From contig JABLXW010000020.1 of the NCBI GenBank assembly GCA_013177945.1, positions 1 through 64,000 of the forward strand: a stretch of 64,000 bases of DNA, in the 5' to 3' direction. Position 1 is the stretch's first letter; each line of letters opens with the position of its first letter. Below, one piece after another: positions 8,955-16,678 of this stretch. A model generated the notes under the pieces. That model searched no databases. It was given only the letters and a program-made list of their open reading frames with translations, and was not told where the DNA came from. The DNA is from Bacillota bacterium. Its GTDB lineage: Bacteria; Bacillota; DSM-12270; Thermacetogeniales; Thermacetogeniaceae. A program made the translations under genes and the position numbers.

Positions 8955-9344
8955 ATGCGGAAAATCGCAGAAGCATTCCGCGCCTTAGGAGACGAAACCA
9001 GGCTGCGAATCCTGGCGCTCCTCATCCATGCAGAGCTATGTGTATGCGAAATCGAACTGATCCTCAATCTTCCCCAGCCCCGGGTTTCCCACCACCTGGG
9101 CATTTTAAAAGACGCCGGACTGATTGCCGACCGCCGGAACGGCCAGATGGTCTTTTACCACCTCGTTCCTTCCCACCCCCTCTGGGCACATGCAGGAGCC
9201 GGAATTAAGCAACTTCTGGATGAGTTCGTTGCGCCCGAGGACATTGTACGCCTTAAGCACTGCCTCCAGCACCGACGGGAGGGAAAAGAGCACCTGGCCA
9301 AACTCCGCCACGCGTGGTCCAAGGCCGAGATTCGCCTTTATTAA
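8955..9344 (+). CDS. ArsR/SmtB-family metalloregulator
   Basis: A 129-residue winged-helix repressor. The ELCVCEIELIL segment corresponds to the alpha-3 metal site (ELCVCDL) of arsenite/antimonite-sensing ArsR proteins, so two cysteines are placed for thiol-metalloid binding. The recognition helix is QPRVSHHLGILKDAGL. I start at ATG 8955 with GGGG six bases upstream; an earlier in-frame codon at 8823 would add a hydrophobic tail unlike the family. It probably controls the cysteine desulfurase operon that begins 62 bases downstream. The effector could be arsenic, another thiophilic metal or a sulfur/selenium species. Confidence 0.9.
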   Translation: MRKIAEAFRALGDETRLRILALLIHAELCVCEIELILNLPQPRVSHHLGILKDAGLIADRRNGQMVFYHLVPSHPLWAHAGAGIKQLLDEFVAPEDIVRLKHCLQHRREGKEHLAKLRHAWSKAEIRLY

Positions 9345-9406
9345 GCTCAATTTTCTCTTAGGATTTTGCTTTTTGGGATTTGTACTTCAGGAGAGGAGGT
9401 TTTTAA

Positions 9407-11167
9407 ATGGAGGTTTACCTGAACAACGCGGCAACATCCTGGCCCAAGCCCGAGTGCGTTTACGAAGCAGTGAATAATTTCCTGCGCCGCTTCGGGGCAA
9501 GCCAGGGGCGCGGGGTTTTCCGGCGCAGCCAGGAGGCCACCAGGATCATCGAGGACTGCCGTGACGCCCTGGCCCGCCTGTTCAACGTTAAAGATCCTTC
9601 ACGGCTTGTTTTTACAAAAAACTGCTCCGAGGCCCTGAACCTGGCAATCAAAGGTTTTCTGCGCCCCGGCGACCACGTGATCACCAGCAGCATGGAGCAC
9701 AACTCGGTCTGGCGCCCCCTGAAAACCCTTGAAAAGAAAGGAACCATTTCTCTTTCAGAGGTCATGTGCAACCCACATGGAGAGATCGATCTCTCTGATG
9801 TAAAGCGGGCCTTCCGGCCCGAAACAAGGCTGCTGGTTTTTACGCACGCCTCCAACGTAACGGGAACCCTTTTCCCCCTGGCCGAGCTGGCGGAACTCGC
9901 CCATGCCCACAGCTCCAGGCTGCTCGTAGATGCCGCCCAAACTGCCGGAGTTTTTCCCATCGATGTGGCCGAACTTGGCATCGACCTTCTGGCGTGCAGC
10001 GGCCACAAGGGACTGCTGGGGCCCCAGGGAACCGGCGCCCTCTATATTGCCCCTGGCCTGGAGCTGGAACCCCTGCTGGAGGGGGGAACCGGGAGCAACT
10101 CCCTCTTCCCCTTCCAACCTGAAACACTTCCCGACCGCTTTGAAACCGGCATCCCCAACGGCCCCGGCCTGGCAGGCCTCGGGGCGGCGGTGGAATTTCT
10201 TTTAAAGACAGGGGTTGCGGCAATCCGAGAAAAGGAACATCAATTGACGGCCCTTTTACTGGAAAAGCTGGGGCAAATTCCCGGGGTCGTCCTCTATGGG
10301 CCCCGGGATCCCGACCGCCAGGTGGCGGTAGTTTCCTTCAACATTCAAGATGTCAACCCTGAAGAGGTGGGTGCGGTACTGGATGAGATTTACAATATCA
10401 TGGTCCGGACGGGGCTGCACTGCGCGCCCCGCGCCCACAGGACCATCGGCACCCTGGAGACGGGAACGGTGCGCGTCAGCCCCGGCTACTTTAATACAGT
10501 CGCAGATATCGAGTACTTCCTGGAGGCAATCCGGGAAATCGCCCGGAAAGCAGCCCCCGGCCCCTCCCACCCCGTTCGTCCAGGAAAAGAGGGCGCCGCA
10601 GCAGTTGGAGAATTCGTAAAAGGCTACCAGATTATCCAGGCCGCCCCCTGCTACGCCGATGCCAGGAAGATCAGGGTGATCGCCTCCCTGACAGATGATG
10701 TTGAAACGCTTTTCCCCTATTTAAACGCCGTGCTCAGAGGGAGCTATCACGAAGCAGGAAAGTCGTTTACCTTCTCTTACGAAGGCCGGCCTGTGGTTCT
10801 CCAGCCCCGACAGATTATCCTGGGCAAGACCGAAAACATCGCTAAGGCAAACGAGATCCTGGAGAATGTGGTCAAAATGCTGAACAGAGTAGCCGCAGCC
10901 AGAGATAGAATTACTCCCACTACAGAACCTCAAACCCAACTGAGCCCCTTCATGCTCTACAAACACCTCCCCCGCACCAACTGCAGGGAGTGCGGGGAGC
11001 TAACCTGCCTCGCCTTCGCAACTGGGGTCATCCAGGGGCGCTACGAAGCAGAGCAGTGCCCGTTCTTGAAAGAGCCGGCTTACGCGCAGCAAAAGCAGGC
11101 AATTGAGAAACTCCTGGCCGAATACCTGGAGGGCCTCTTGCCTGCCGGGGAGGAGCTGCTCAGATGA
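9407..11167 (+). CDS. Cysteine desulfurase-like protein fused to an Fe-S domain
   Basis: A 586-residue fusion. Residues 1-385 are a class V PLP enzyme close to the EF2568-type cysteine desulfurases, with YLNNAATSWPKP at the start, the Schiff-base Lys201 in SGHKG and a candidate catalytic Cys339 in GLHCAP. Residues 405-500 are a domain I cannot name. Residues 520-555 are a ferredoxin-like Fe-S domain with Cys526, 529, 534 and 551 (CxxC-x4-C-x16-C), as in the PF04060 domain. The natural reading is release of sulfur or selenium from (seleno)cysteine coupled to an on-board cluster. It follows arsR and overlaps the next gene in ATGA. Confidence 0.85.
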   Translation: MEVYLNNAATSWPKPECVYEAVNNFLRRFGASQGRGVFRRSQEATRIIEDCRDALARLFNVKDPSRLVFTKNCSEALNLAIKGFLRPGDHVITSSMEHNSVWRPLKTLEKKGTISLSEVMCNPHGEIDLSDVKRAFRPETRLLVFTHASNVTGTLFPLAELAELAHAHSSRLLVDAAQTAGVFPIDVAELGIDLLACSGHKGLLGPQGTGALYIAPGLELEPLLEGGTGSNSLFPFQPETLPDRFETGIPNGPGLAGLGAAVEFLLKTGVAAIREKEHQLTALLLEKLGQIPGVVLYGPRDPDRQVAVVSFNIQDVNPEEVGAVLDEIYNIMVRTGLHCAPRAHRTIGTLETGTVRVSPGYFNTVADIEYFLEAIREIARKAAPGPSHPVRPGKEGAAAVGEFVKGYQIIQAAPCYADARKIRVIASLTDDVETLFPYLNAVLRGSYHEAGKSFTFSYEGRPVVLQPRQIILGKTENIAKANEILENVVKMLNRVAAARDRITPTTEPQTQLSPFMLYKHLPRTNCRECGELTCLAFATGVIQGRYEAEQCPFLKEPAYAQQKQAIEKLLAEYLEGLLPAGEELLR

Positions 11168-11319
11168 AAAAGGTTTTCATCGTCCTGGAACCCCAGGAAA
11201 TCCTCAGGCTGCAGGGGATCCTGATGGAGCACGATGCAGAAGAGGCGTGGAATTTTCTCCAGTTCACGCTCTGGCCCAAGATTAAAAAAGAGATCAGTTG
11301 TTTAGACGGAAAAAAGTAA
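11164..11319 (+). CDS. Small protein of unknown function (51 aa)
   Basis: A 51-residue reading frame whose ATG overlaps the stop of the desulfurase fusion (ATGA), which implies translational coupling. The product (MKKVFIVLEPQEILRLQ...) is predicted helical, has a single cysteine near the C-terminus (KEISCLDGKK) and no recognised domain. Its coupling and compact spacing to both neighbours support a real gene that acts with the desulfurase. Nothing more can be said from sequence. Confidence 0.6.
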   Translation: MKKVFIVLEPQEILRLQGILMEHDAEEAWNFLQFTLWPKIKKEISCLDGKK

Positions 11320-11331
11320 AGGAGGGATAAA

Positions 11332-11547
11332 ATGTCGAGGTGTCTAAAGTGCGGCCTTTTCTCGACCCTGAACAGTGAGTGCTTCTGGTTTAAAAAGAAG
11401 TTCTCCAGGCAGGACCTCGCGGCAAGCGGTGAATGCCCATACTTTACAGAAATTCTTTACGAAGACGGTGTTCCCCTCACTCCTTACCAGCATTTCCTGC
11501 TTAAAAAACAGGACCTGGAGAGCAAGAAAATGCAGGGTCCGGTGTAA
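11332..11547 (+). CDS. Small cysteine-containing protein (71 aa)
   Basis: A 71-residue protein starting 12 bases after the previous stop, with a strong AAAGGAGGGATAAA-ATG signal. It opens with MSRCLKCG, a CxxC pair, with further cysteines at NSECFWF and GECPYF. That pattern could make a small zinc or Fe-S site. The rest is charged and without recognised homology. It is the last gene of the ArsR-linked operon; its conserved-looking cysteines fit a role in metal or sulfur handling, which is inference. Confidence 0.7.
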   Translation: MSRCLKCGLFSTLNSECFWFKKKFSRQDLAASGECPYFTEILYEDGVPLTPYQHFLLKKQDLESKKMQGPV

Positions 11548-11590
11548 ACGGGTGTTTTCCAGCCTGGCCTGGAACCGGATTGCTCTGAAG

Positions 11591-12364
11591 CTAGAACACT
11601 CTGGAAAGACCTTTCTTTTGAAGAAGATAGGCGCTTCCCAGAAATAATGCCGTAAAGGCGACAAGAGCCGTCATGTCAAACTGCGGTCCAATCTGGGGCT
11701 GCTCCCCGAACGCAAGGCGGATTAAATCCATGGTATATGTAAGAGGCGAAAAAAGGGCAATGGAGCGGCCCCAGGCCGGCATTTGCTCGAGAGGAACAAA
11801 GACCCCACTCACAAAGAGCAGCGGAAACCGGACCAGTGTAGCCAGCATCATCACGTTCGACGGCATGTCCGTCGGAAGGGCTGCGAGCAAGGCACCAAGC
11901 GAGGCAAAACAGTAAACCGCCAGAAACAAAGTAACAAGAAAAACAGCCGGTTCAAAAAGCAGCGCTCCAAAAACAAGAACTCCCAGCGCCAGGGGAACCA
12001 GGGAAATAACCAGGCCGTAGAGAAAGCCGGCCCAGACATCACCCAGGACAATGTGCCACAGGGAGACAGGGGTGGTCAGCAGGCGCTCGTAAGTTTTAGC
12101 CTGCCTTTCCCAGGGGGCAATCAGCGGTCCCACCGAAGAGGCCGCAAACAAAACCGTCATCCCAATCAGCCCGGGAACCATGCTGGCGGCAGGCAGGTTG
12201 CGGCCCACCGCAAAGGCGAGAAACATAAAAACCGGGAAAAGAAGGCCGAAGATCAACACCGGCGGCTTGAGATAATAGATCTTCGCATTTTTTTTAGCAA
12301 TCGCAAGGGAAAGCATCCAGTGTTCAATGAGGGTTAACTTGCCAGAGGATTTTTCAGCAGACAC
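11591..12364 (-). CDS. ABC-2 type transporter permease
   Basis: A 257-residue integral membrane protein with about six hydrophobic segments and the ABC-2 family layout, including a conserved PLIAPWERQAKTYERLLTTPVS stretch after the second helix and a P-rich LVSGVFVPLEQMP loop late in the protein. It would form the channel of an exporter for a drug, lipid or other small molecule. It lies 18 bases after the ATPase gene, and GTG is preceded by GGAAGGAG. The PadR regulator upstream suggests inducible export. Confidence 0.88.
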   Translation of the reverse strand: MSAEKSSGKLTLIEHWMLSLAIAKKNAKIYYLKPPVLIFGLLFPVFMFLAFAVGRNLPAASMVPGLIGMTVLFAASSVGPLIAPWERQAKTYERLLTTPVSLWHIVLGDVWAGFLYGLVISLVPLALGVLVFGALLFEPAVFLVTLFLAVYCFASLGALLAALPTDMPSNVMMLATLVRFPLLFVSGVFVPLEQMPAWGRSIALFSPLTYTMDLIRLAFGEQPQIGPQFDMTALVAFTALFLGSAYLLQKKGLSRVF

Positions 12365-12382
12365 TTTCGCTCCTTCCTCTCT

Positions 12383-13312
12383 TTATTGCTGATCCGTCAG
12401 GTGTAGAAAAACATCTTCCAGGGTTGGTCCCTGGGTGTGCAGGGAAAGGATCTTTAAGTTTTCCCGCCTGGCCAGTTCGGCAACCGCCAATACAACATCC
12501 CCCGGGTGATCGGTGTAGAGGATAAACCTGTCACCCGACTTCTTCACCTGATTTACACCCTTAAGAGCGGCGAGGAGTTGTGATTCAACCACCTGTGGAT
12601 GAAAAGCCACCACAACCGACTGAAGGCGCTGCAGCATACATTTCAGTTTTTCCGGCCGGTCCACAGCCACCAGTTTTCCCTGATTAATGATGGCAACCCG
12701 GTCGCAGAGTTGGCCGGCTTCCTCGATGTTGTGGGTGGTCAGGAAAACGGTTTTTCCCCTCTCATTAAATTTCTTAATCAGATCCCTGATCAGGTGGGTG
12801 CTTTGAACATCAAGCCCTGAGGTAGGTTCATCTAAAATAAGAACTTCCGGATCGCTCATCAGCGCCATGCCAAGCAGCAGCCGCTGCTTCATCCCCTTGG
12901 AAAAGCCCCTGGCTTTAAAGTGCCGCTTTTCCTTTAATCCGAAGATCTCGAGAAGTTCATCTGCCCGCTTCGCACGCATCTTTTTAGGGACTCCATAAAG
13001 TTCTCCGATAAACAAAAGATTGTCCCAGGCGGATAAATCAACATAGACATTGGCCAGTTCCGGCACCACACCCATCATCCGCTTTGCATGATACGGCTGC
13101 TTTTTCAAGTGATAGCCCATGATTAAAACTTCTCCCTGATCCGGCTCAACGATCCCCGTCAGGATTCGCTGGGTGGTAGTTTTTCCGGCTCCGTTTGGAC
13201 CCAAAAAACCGAATACTTCTCCGGCCGCTACCGAGAAAGTAACCCCGGCAACGGCCTGAACATTTCCATATTTTTTAAACAGGTTCCTTGCCTGGATTGC
13301 TTCGAAGTTCAC
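12383..13312 (-). CDS. ABC transporter ATP-binding protein
   Basis: A 309-residue ATPase that powers the adjacent ABC-2 permease. Walker A is GPNGAGKTT (near residues 39-47), the signature is a divergent FSKGMKQRLLLG, and Walker B is VLILDEPTSGLD. About 75 C-terminal residues form the extra domain of DrrA/CcmA-type exporters. GTG start. It sits between the PadR gene and the permease in one minus-strand operon. Confidence 0.93.
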   Translation of the reverse strand: MNFEAIQARNLFKKYGNVQAVAGVTFSVAAGEVFGFLGPNGAGKTTTQRILTGIVEPDQGEVLIMGYHLKKQPYHAKRMMGVVPELANVYVDLSAWDNLLFIGELYGVPKKMRAKRADELLEIFGLKEKRHFKARGFSKGMKQRLLLGMALMSDPEVLILDEPTSGLDVQSTHLIRDLIKKFNERGKTVFLTTHNIEEAGQLCDRVAIINQGKLVAVDRPEKLKCMLQRLQSVVVAFHPQVVESQLLAALKGVNQVKKSGDRFILYTDHPGDVVLAVAELARRENLKILSLHTQGPTLEDVFLHLTDQQ

Positions 13313-13357
13313 TTACTTTCAACTCCCCTGGCTTAACAGCGCGAAACTTTGCGCTGC

Positions 13358-13765
13358 TTACTCGCTGCTCAAATTTTCCTTTTCCGCCTCTTGTGCAAGG
13401 CACCGATTAAATTCAAGGAGAAAACCCTCTAAAGATTTCTTTTTCTGTTGAATCGTCAAGGCCCATGTCCGGAGATAACTGTCTCCCTCCGGAGTCAGCG
13501 AGTAAATCTTGCGCGCCGGCCCCCCACTTCCCGGCTCCAGGCGCGACTCCACCATCCCATTCTCCTCTAAATGCCGCAGGTGGCGGTAAATCACGCCAGG
13601 ATCCGGCACTCCTTCCAGAAACGATAAGGTGCTCAACCTCTCCGCAAGTTCATACCCATGCGACGGTTTTTTCTTCAAAAGCAGCAGGAGCGACGGGATT
13701 GTCAGGCTCCCGCGTTTCAGGTGCTGGTCCGAACAGTTGCAGCCATCTCCAGCAATTCCGCACAT
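13358..13765 (-). CDS. PadR-family transcriptional regulator
   Basis: A 135-residue winged-helix regulator with the PadR core (LLLLKKKPSHGYELAERL, VIYRHLRHLEENGMVES, YSLTPEGDSYL) and a short C-terminal helix for dimerisation. Its first 12 residues hold three cysteines (C2, C9, C11), an extension also seen in a Cys/His-rich form in the PadR at 26305-26739. It precedes the ABC exporter genes in the same direction, the usual arrangement for a repressor of drug or stress-inducible efflux. ATG is preceded by GGAGGG. Confidence 0.88.
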   Translation of the reverse strand: MCGIAGDGCNCSDQHLKRGSLTIPSLLLLLKKKPSHGYELAERLSTLSFLEGVPDPGVIYRHLRHLEENGMVESRLEPGSGGPARKIYSLTPEGDSYLRTWALTIQQKKKSLEGFLLEFNRCLAQEAEKENLSSE

Positions 13766-13798
13766 TGCATGTCCCTCCTATGGTAGACTTATCACTAC

Positions 13799-13830
13799 TG
13801 ACATATTATCATTATATTACATTTTGTCAA
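13799..13830 (-). promoter_or_regulatory. PadR promoter/operator region
   Basis: The minus strand has TTGACA (13825-13830) followed by a very AT-rich spacer. The ends form an inverted repeat, TGACA (13799-13803) against TGTCA (13825-13829), 21 bases apart. This fits a repressor site covering the promoter of the padR-ABC operon. The exact -10 is ambiguous because several TATAAT-like hexamers occur. Confidence 0.45.
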
Positions 13831-14055
13831 TAGTCTGGTAAGTTTTTTGATTATAAAGCCGCATCCCCACCAAGGCGATTAAAGCCTCAGTAGATGTTCT
13901 TTCCCGGGCCCGGCGTGCGAGAGACTATGGGCAGGCGAGGGCGGTCCTCTGCTTCCAGATGGTAACAGGAAGCAGGAATTTTTTATCCTGTATCGAATTA
14001 GTGCTCTAGAGTAACGGCATGAAGTCGCTCGGAGTTCTAGGAAGTTTAAGATCAG

Positions 14056-14110
14056 GCCACGAAGGTCTGTTGCCTTGCCGAAACAGGGCAGATCCTTCGT
14101 GGCTTTTATT
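14056..14110 (+). terminator. Terminator-like hairpin 1 in leader
   Basis: A perfect 10-bp stem, GCCACGAAGG (14056-14065) with CCTTCGTGGC (14094-14103), is extended inward by TCTG/CAGA across one bulged base and followed by TTTTATTT. This is an intrinsic-terminator layout placed ~490 bases before the first gene of the island, so it may be an attenuator or the end of a small RNA. Confidence 0.6.
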
Positions 14111-14366
14111 TGGTTGTTCACCTCATCAAAGGTTGTGCGAAGCTTATCTGCCTGGTAGAGGAGAAAATGAGGTATAAAGGACACAGGTCATGAAATTTTT
14201 TTCTCATTAGGAATTTAAACCAGAAGGAATTGAAATTAGCGTCGAATATTGCTCCTTTGGAAGAAGAAAGCTTTGCTACGGAAGCAAAGCTGCCTGGGGA
14301 TGTAAATAAAAGCGGGTTGGCCAAAAAGGCAGGCTAGTAAGGTTTTACCCAATTTCAGGAAATTGG

Positions 14367-14430
14367 ACCACGCAGGTCTAGGCGCCTCCAGAAGGAGAAG
14401 CGCGATGTGCTTGCGTGGTTTTATGTTTTT
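14367..14430 (+). terminator. Terminator-like hairpin 2 in leader
   Basis: ACCACGCA (14367-14374) pairs with TGCGTGGT (14412-14419). Inside lies a second stem in which GCGC-CTCC pairs with GGAG-AA-GCGC around an AGAA loop (14382-14403). TTTATGTTTTT follows. The opening CCACGCAGGTCT resembles CCACGAAGGTCT of the first hairpin, so the two may be copies of one regulatory element. Confidence 0.5.
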
Positions 14431-14596
14431 ATCCGGCAGAGACGCTTCCTCCCAGGGGTATCCCTTTGTTGCTGAGGCTCTCAGAGTGGCGCTCCTTTCG
14501 GGCTGGAAAACTGGCAAGGCTGGGGGCTTGCCGGCAGATATTAGTTGTGGCATTTCAATGCGGTGTTCCCGTTCATGCAGGGGGGAGAGGGAAGTA

Positions 14597-15403
14597 GTGG
14601 CAAGATGTAATAACGGATTGGCTAAACTGGAAGTGAAAGATGTTGAGTTCAGCTATGCATGCGACCCTGTGATACAGGGTGTTTGCTTGAGTGTTTCCGA
14701 AGGAGAAGTGCTTTGCATAGTAGGGCCAAATGGAGCAGGCAAGTCCACGCTGTTGAAGTGCATAGACAGAATCTTGTTTCCGCAAAAAGGAACCATTCTG
14801 CTGGATGGATTAAATCTTAAGGAGATGAAAAGGCTGGAAGTCGCCAGAAAAATGGGGTACATTCCCCAGAGGGCTTTACTGGCCTTTCCTGTGACAGTTT
14901 TCGAAGTGGTCCTAATGGGACGGCATCCTCACGCCGGCTGGAAAACTAGTGAGCGAGATATAGAAAAAGTGCTGGAAGTGCTCCAATTGCTGAAGATAGA
15001 GGACCTTGCCATGCGGGACATAAACGAGCTTAGCGGCGGCCAGCAGCAAAACGTTTTTTTTGCCAAAGCCCTGGCGCAGGAGCCAGAAGTGCTTTTGCTT
15101 GATGAACCGACTTCGAATCTCGACATTAAGCACCAGTTGGAGGTAATGGAGATCATTAAAAGCGCGGTGAAAGAAAGAGGTATAACTGCAATAATTTCGC
15201 TCCATGACCTCAATTTGGCGGCTAGGTATTCAGACAAAGTGATCCTGATGAAAGAAGGTGGAATTTTCGCGGCAGGTGAACCCCGGTCAGTCCTAACCCG
15301 GGAAAACATCAAATTCGTCTACGGTGTCGAGGTTATTGTTGTGGAAGAATTTGACGTGCCCTGGATCATTCCTCTTGCACCGATTCGCGATGAAAGAGGG
15401 TAG
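14597..15403 (+). CDS. Cobalamin/siderophore-type ABC importer ATPase
   Basis: A 268-residue ATPase of the BtuD/FecE/FhuC class. Walker A is GPNGAGKST, the signature is LSGGQQQNVFFAKAL, Walker B is VLLLDEPTS and the switch is SLHDLNLA. I start at GTG 14597, with GGGGGAGAGGG upstream; a frame opening earlier (14363) runs through leader hairpin 2. It is the first gene of the island and works with the permease and binding protein that follow. The class imports metal chelates and corrinoids; the cargo here is unknown. Confidence 0.9.
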   Translation: MARCNNGLAKLEVKDVEFSYACDPVIQGVCLSVSEGEVLCIVGPNGAGKSTLLKCIDRILFPQKGTILLDGLNLKEMKRLEVARKMGYIPQRALLAFPVTVFEVVLMGRHPHAGWKTSERDIEKVLEVLQLLKIEDLAMRDINELSGGQQQNVFFAKALAQEPEVLLLDEPTSNLDIKHQLEVMEIIKSAVKERGITAIISLHDLNLAARYSDKVILMKEGGIFAAGEPRSVLTRENIKFVYGVEVIVVEEFDVPWIIPLAPIRDERG

Positions 15404-15494
15404 TAACAAAAACTTAGTAGCTAATAAGGGTGGTCGGCTCCGGTAAAAAGACAGATACTCATTTCATTTTCTCCGGAGGTGGAAAAGAAGCGGC

Positions 15495-16586
15495 ATGGAA
15501 ATGAGCAACTTGATGGCAGCCTCGGCGCTAAACCAAGCCCAAAGAAAAATTAAGGATGATTACAGAAAATATGTCGGTCGGAAAATCTTTTTCATTGTAT
15601 GTTCGCTCATTTTACTCCTTCTTGTCTCGGGCATATCTGCCATTCTGGGCTCTTACGACATCCCCATATGGGAAGTTTATGTAACAATTTGGCGCGGGCT
15701 TTTTCAAACTCTTCAGGCAACCCATGAGATCGTCATCTGGGAGCTTCGGCTGCCCAGGATTCTGCTGGGAATAATCGCGGGGGCCGGGTTTGCCACGGCA
15801 GGTGCTGCCCTGCAGGGAATTTTAAAAAACCCCCTTGCCTGTCCCTGGACGGTTGGTATTTCTGCCGGAGCAACCTTTGGCGCAGCAGTAGGGATTCTTT
15901 TAGGGGCAGGATTGGTCGGCGGCAAGTATCTAATTATCGGCAATGCCTTCGTTTTTTCGCTGATTCCCACCTTCATTATCCTCGCTTTAACGCGCTACAG
16001 GCGTGCAACACCAGAGACGATTGTTCTGGCAGGTATCGCCACTACCTACATGTTTCAAGCGTTTACAACGCTGTTGATGTATTTCAGCGAGTCGGATGCC
16101 GTGAGAGAAGCTTATTTCTGGACAGTGGGTTCTCTGGGAAGAGCTTCATGGGAAAATCTTATGCTTCCTTTCATTATTGTGACGGTCGGTTTTATCCTGC
16201 TGGTATGGAAATCCAGGGATGTCAATGTGATGAATGCTGGAGACGAAAGTGCAAAAAGTGTGGGCGTTGACGTTGAAAAAACACGGGTCTTCATCCTGGT
16301 CGTCGCTTCGTTGATGAGCGCCGGAGTAGTCTCTTTTACCGGGGCTATAGGTTTTATTGGGCTCGTGGCCCCGCATATATGCCGGATGGTTATCGGTAGC
16401 GACCATAAATACTTGATCCCTGCCTCAGCGGTTTTCGGGGGTGTGTTGCTGTTAAGCGCGGATACAATTGCCCGGACAATTATGGCCCCCATAGTCCTGC
16501 CGGTGGGCATTGTCACGGCGTTCATGGGAGGGCCACTGTTTTTCTATCTGATCATAAAGAGGAGGAGGGATTACTGGCAGGCCTGA
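15495..16586 (+). CDS. FecCD/BtuC-family ABC permease
   Basis: A 363-residue membrane protein with the ~10 hydrophobic segments of the FecCD/BtuC family. Family motifs are visible: ELRLPRILLGIIAGAGFATAG before the second helix group and FTGAIGFIGLVAPHICRMVIG-type residues near 285-305. It forms the inner-membrane channel for a corrinoid, haem or siderophore complex. GGAGGTGG lies unusually far (about 14 bases) before the ATG. The gene lies between the ATPase and the binding protein. Confidence 0.92.
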   Translation: MEMSNLMAASALNQAQRKIKDDYRKYVGRKIFFIVCSLILLLLVSGISAILGSYDIPIWEVYVTIWRGLFQTLQATHEIVIWELRLPRILLGIIAGAGFATAGAALQGILKNPLACPWTVGISAGATFGAAVGILLGAGLVGGKYLIIGNAFVFSLIPTFIILALTRYRRATPETIVLAGIATTYMFQAFTTLLMYFSESDAVREAYFWTVGSLGRASWENLMLPFIIVTVGFILLVWKSRDVNVMNAGDESAKSVGVDVEKTRVFILVVASLMSAGVVSFTGAIGFIGLVAPHICRMVIGSDHKYLIPASAVFGGVLLLSADTIARTIMAPIVLPVGIVTAFMGGPLFFYLIIKRRRDYWQA

Positions 16587-16678
16587 GTTTAAAAAACAAA
16601 AAGGAAGATTGCATAGCTTTGAGCACCTCTGTTGGGAGATGACCAACGAAACTTCGAAAAAAGGAGAGGTGGTCCAAA

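Larger units (their letters stand above)
13880..14596 (+). other. Long non-coding leader before the nitrogenase-like island
   Basis: About 700 bases between the divergent padR gene and the ABC ATPase contain no convincing gene on either strand. The stretch holds several hairpins, among them GCTTCC/GGAAGC near 13955 and CTAG-closed pairing at about 14006-14040. Two resemble intrinsic terminators (14056-14110 and 14367-14430). It looks like a structured 5' leader that could carry ligand-sensing RNA, but I cannot assign it to a known riboswitch class. Confidence 0.4.

Noticed and set aside
13880-14430. Cobalamin riboswitch before the importer genes
   Set aside because: No B12-box-like conserved block could be found; the leader is structured but unassigned.
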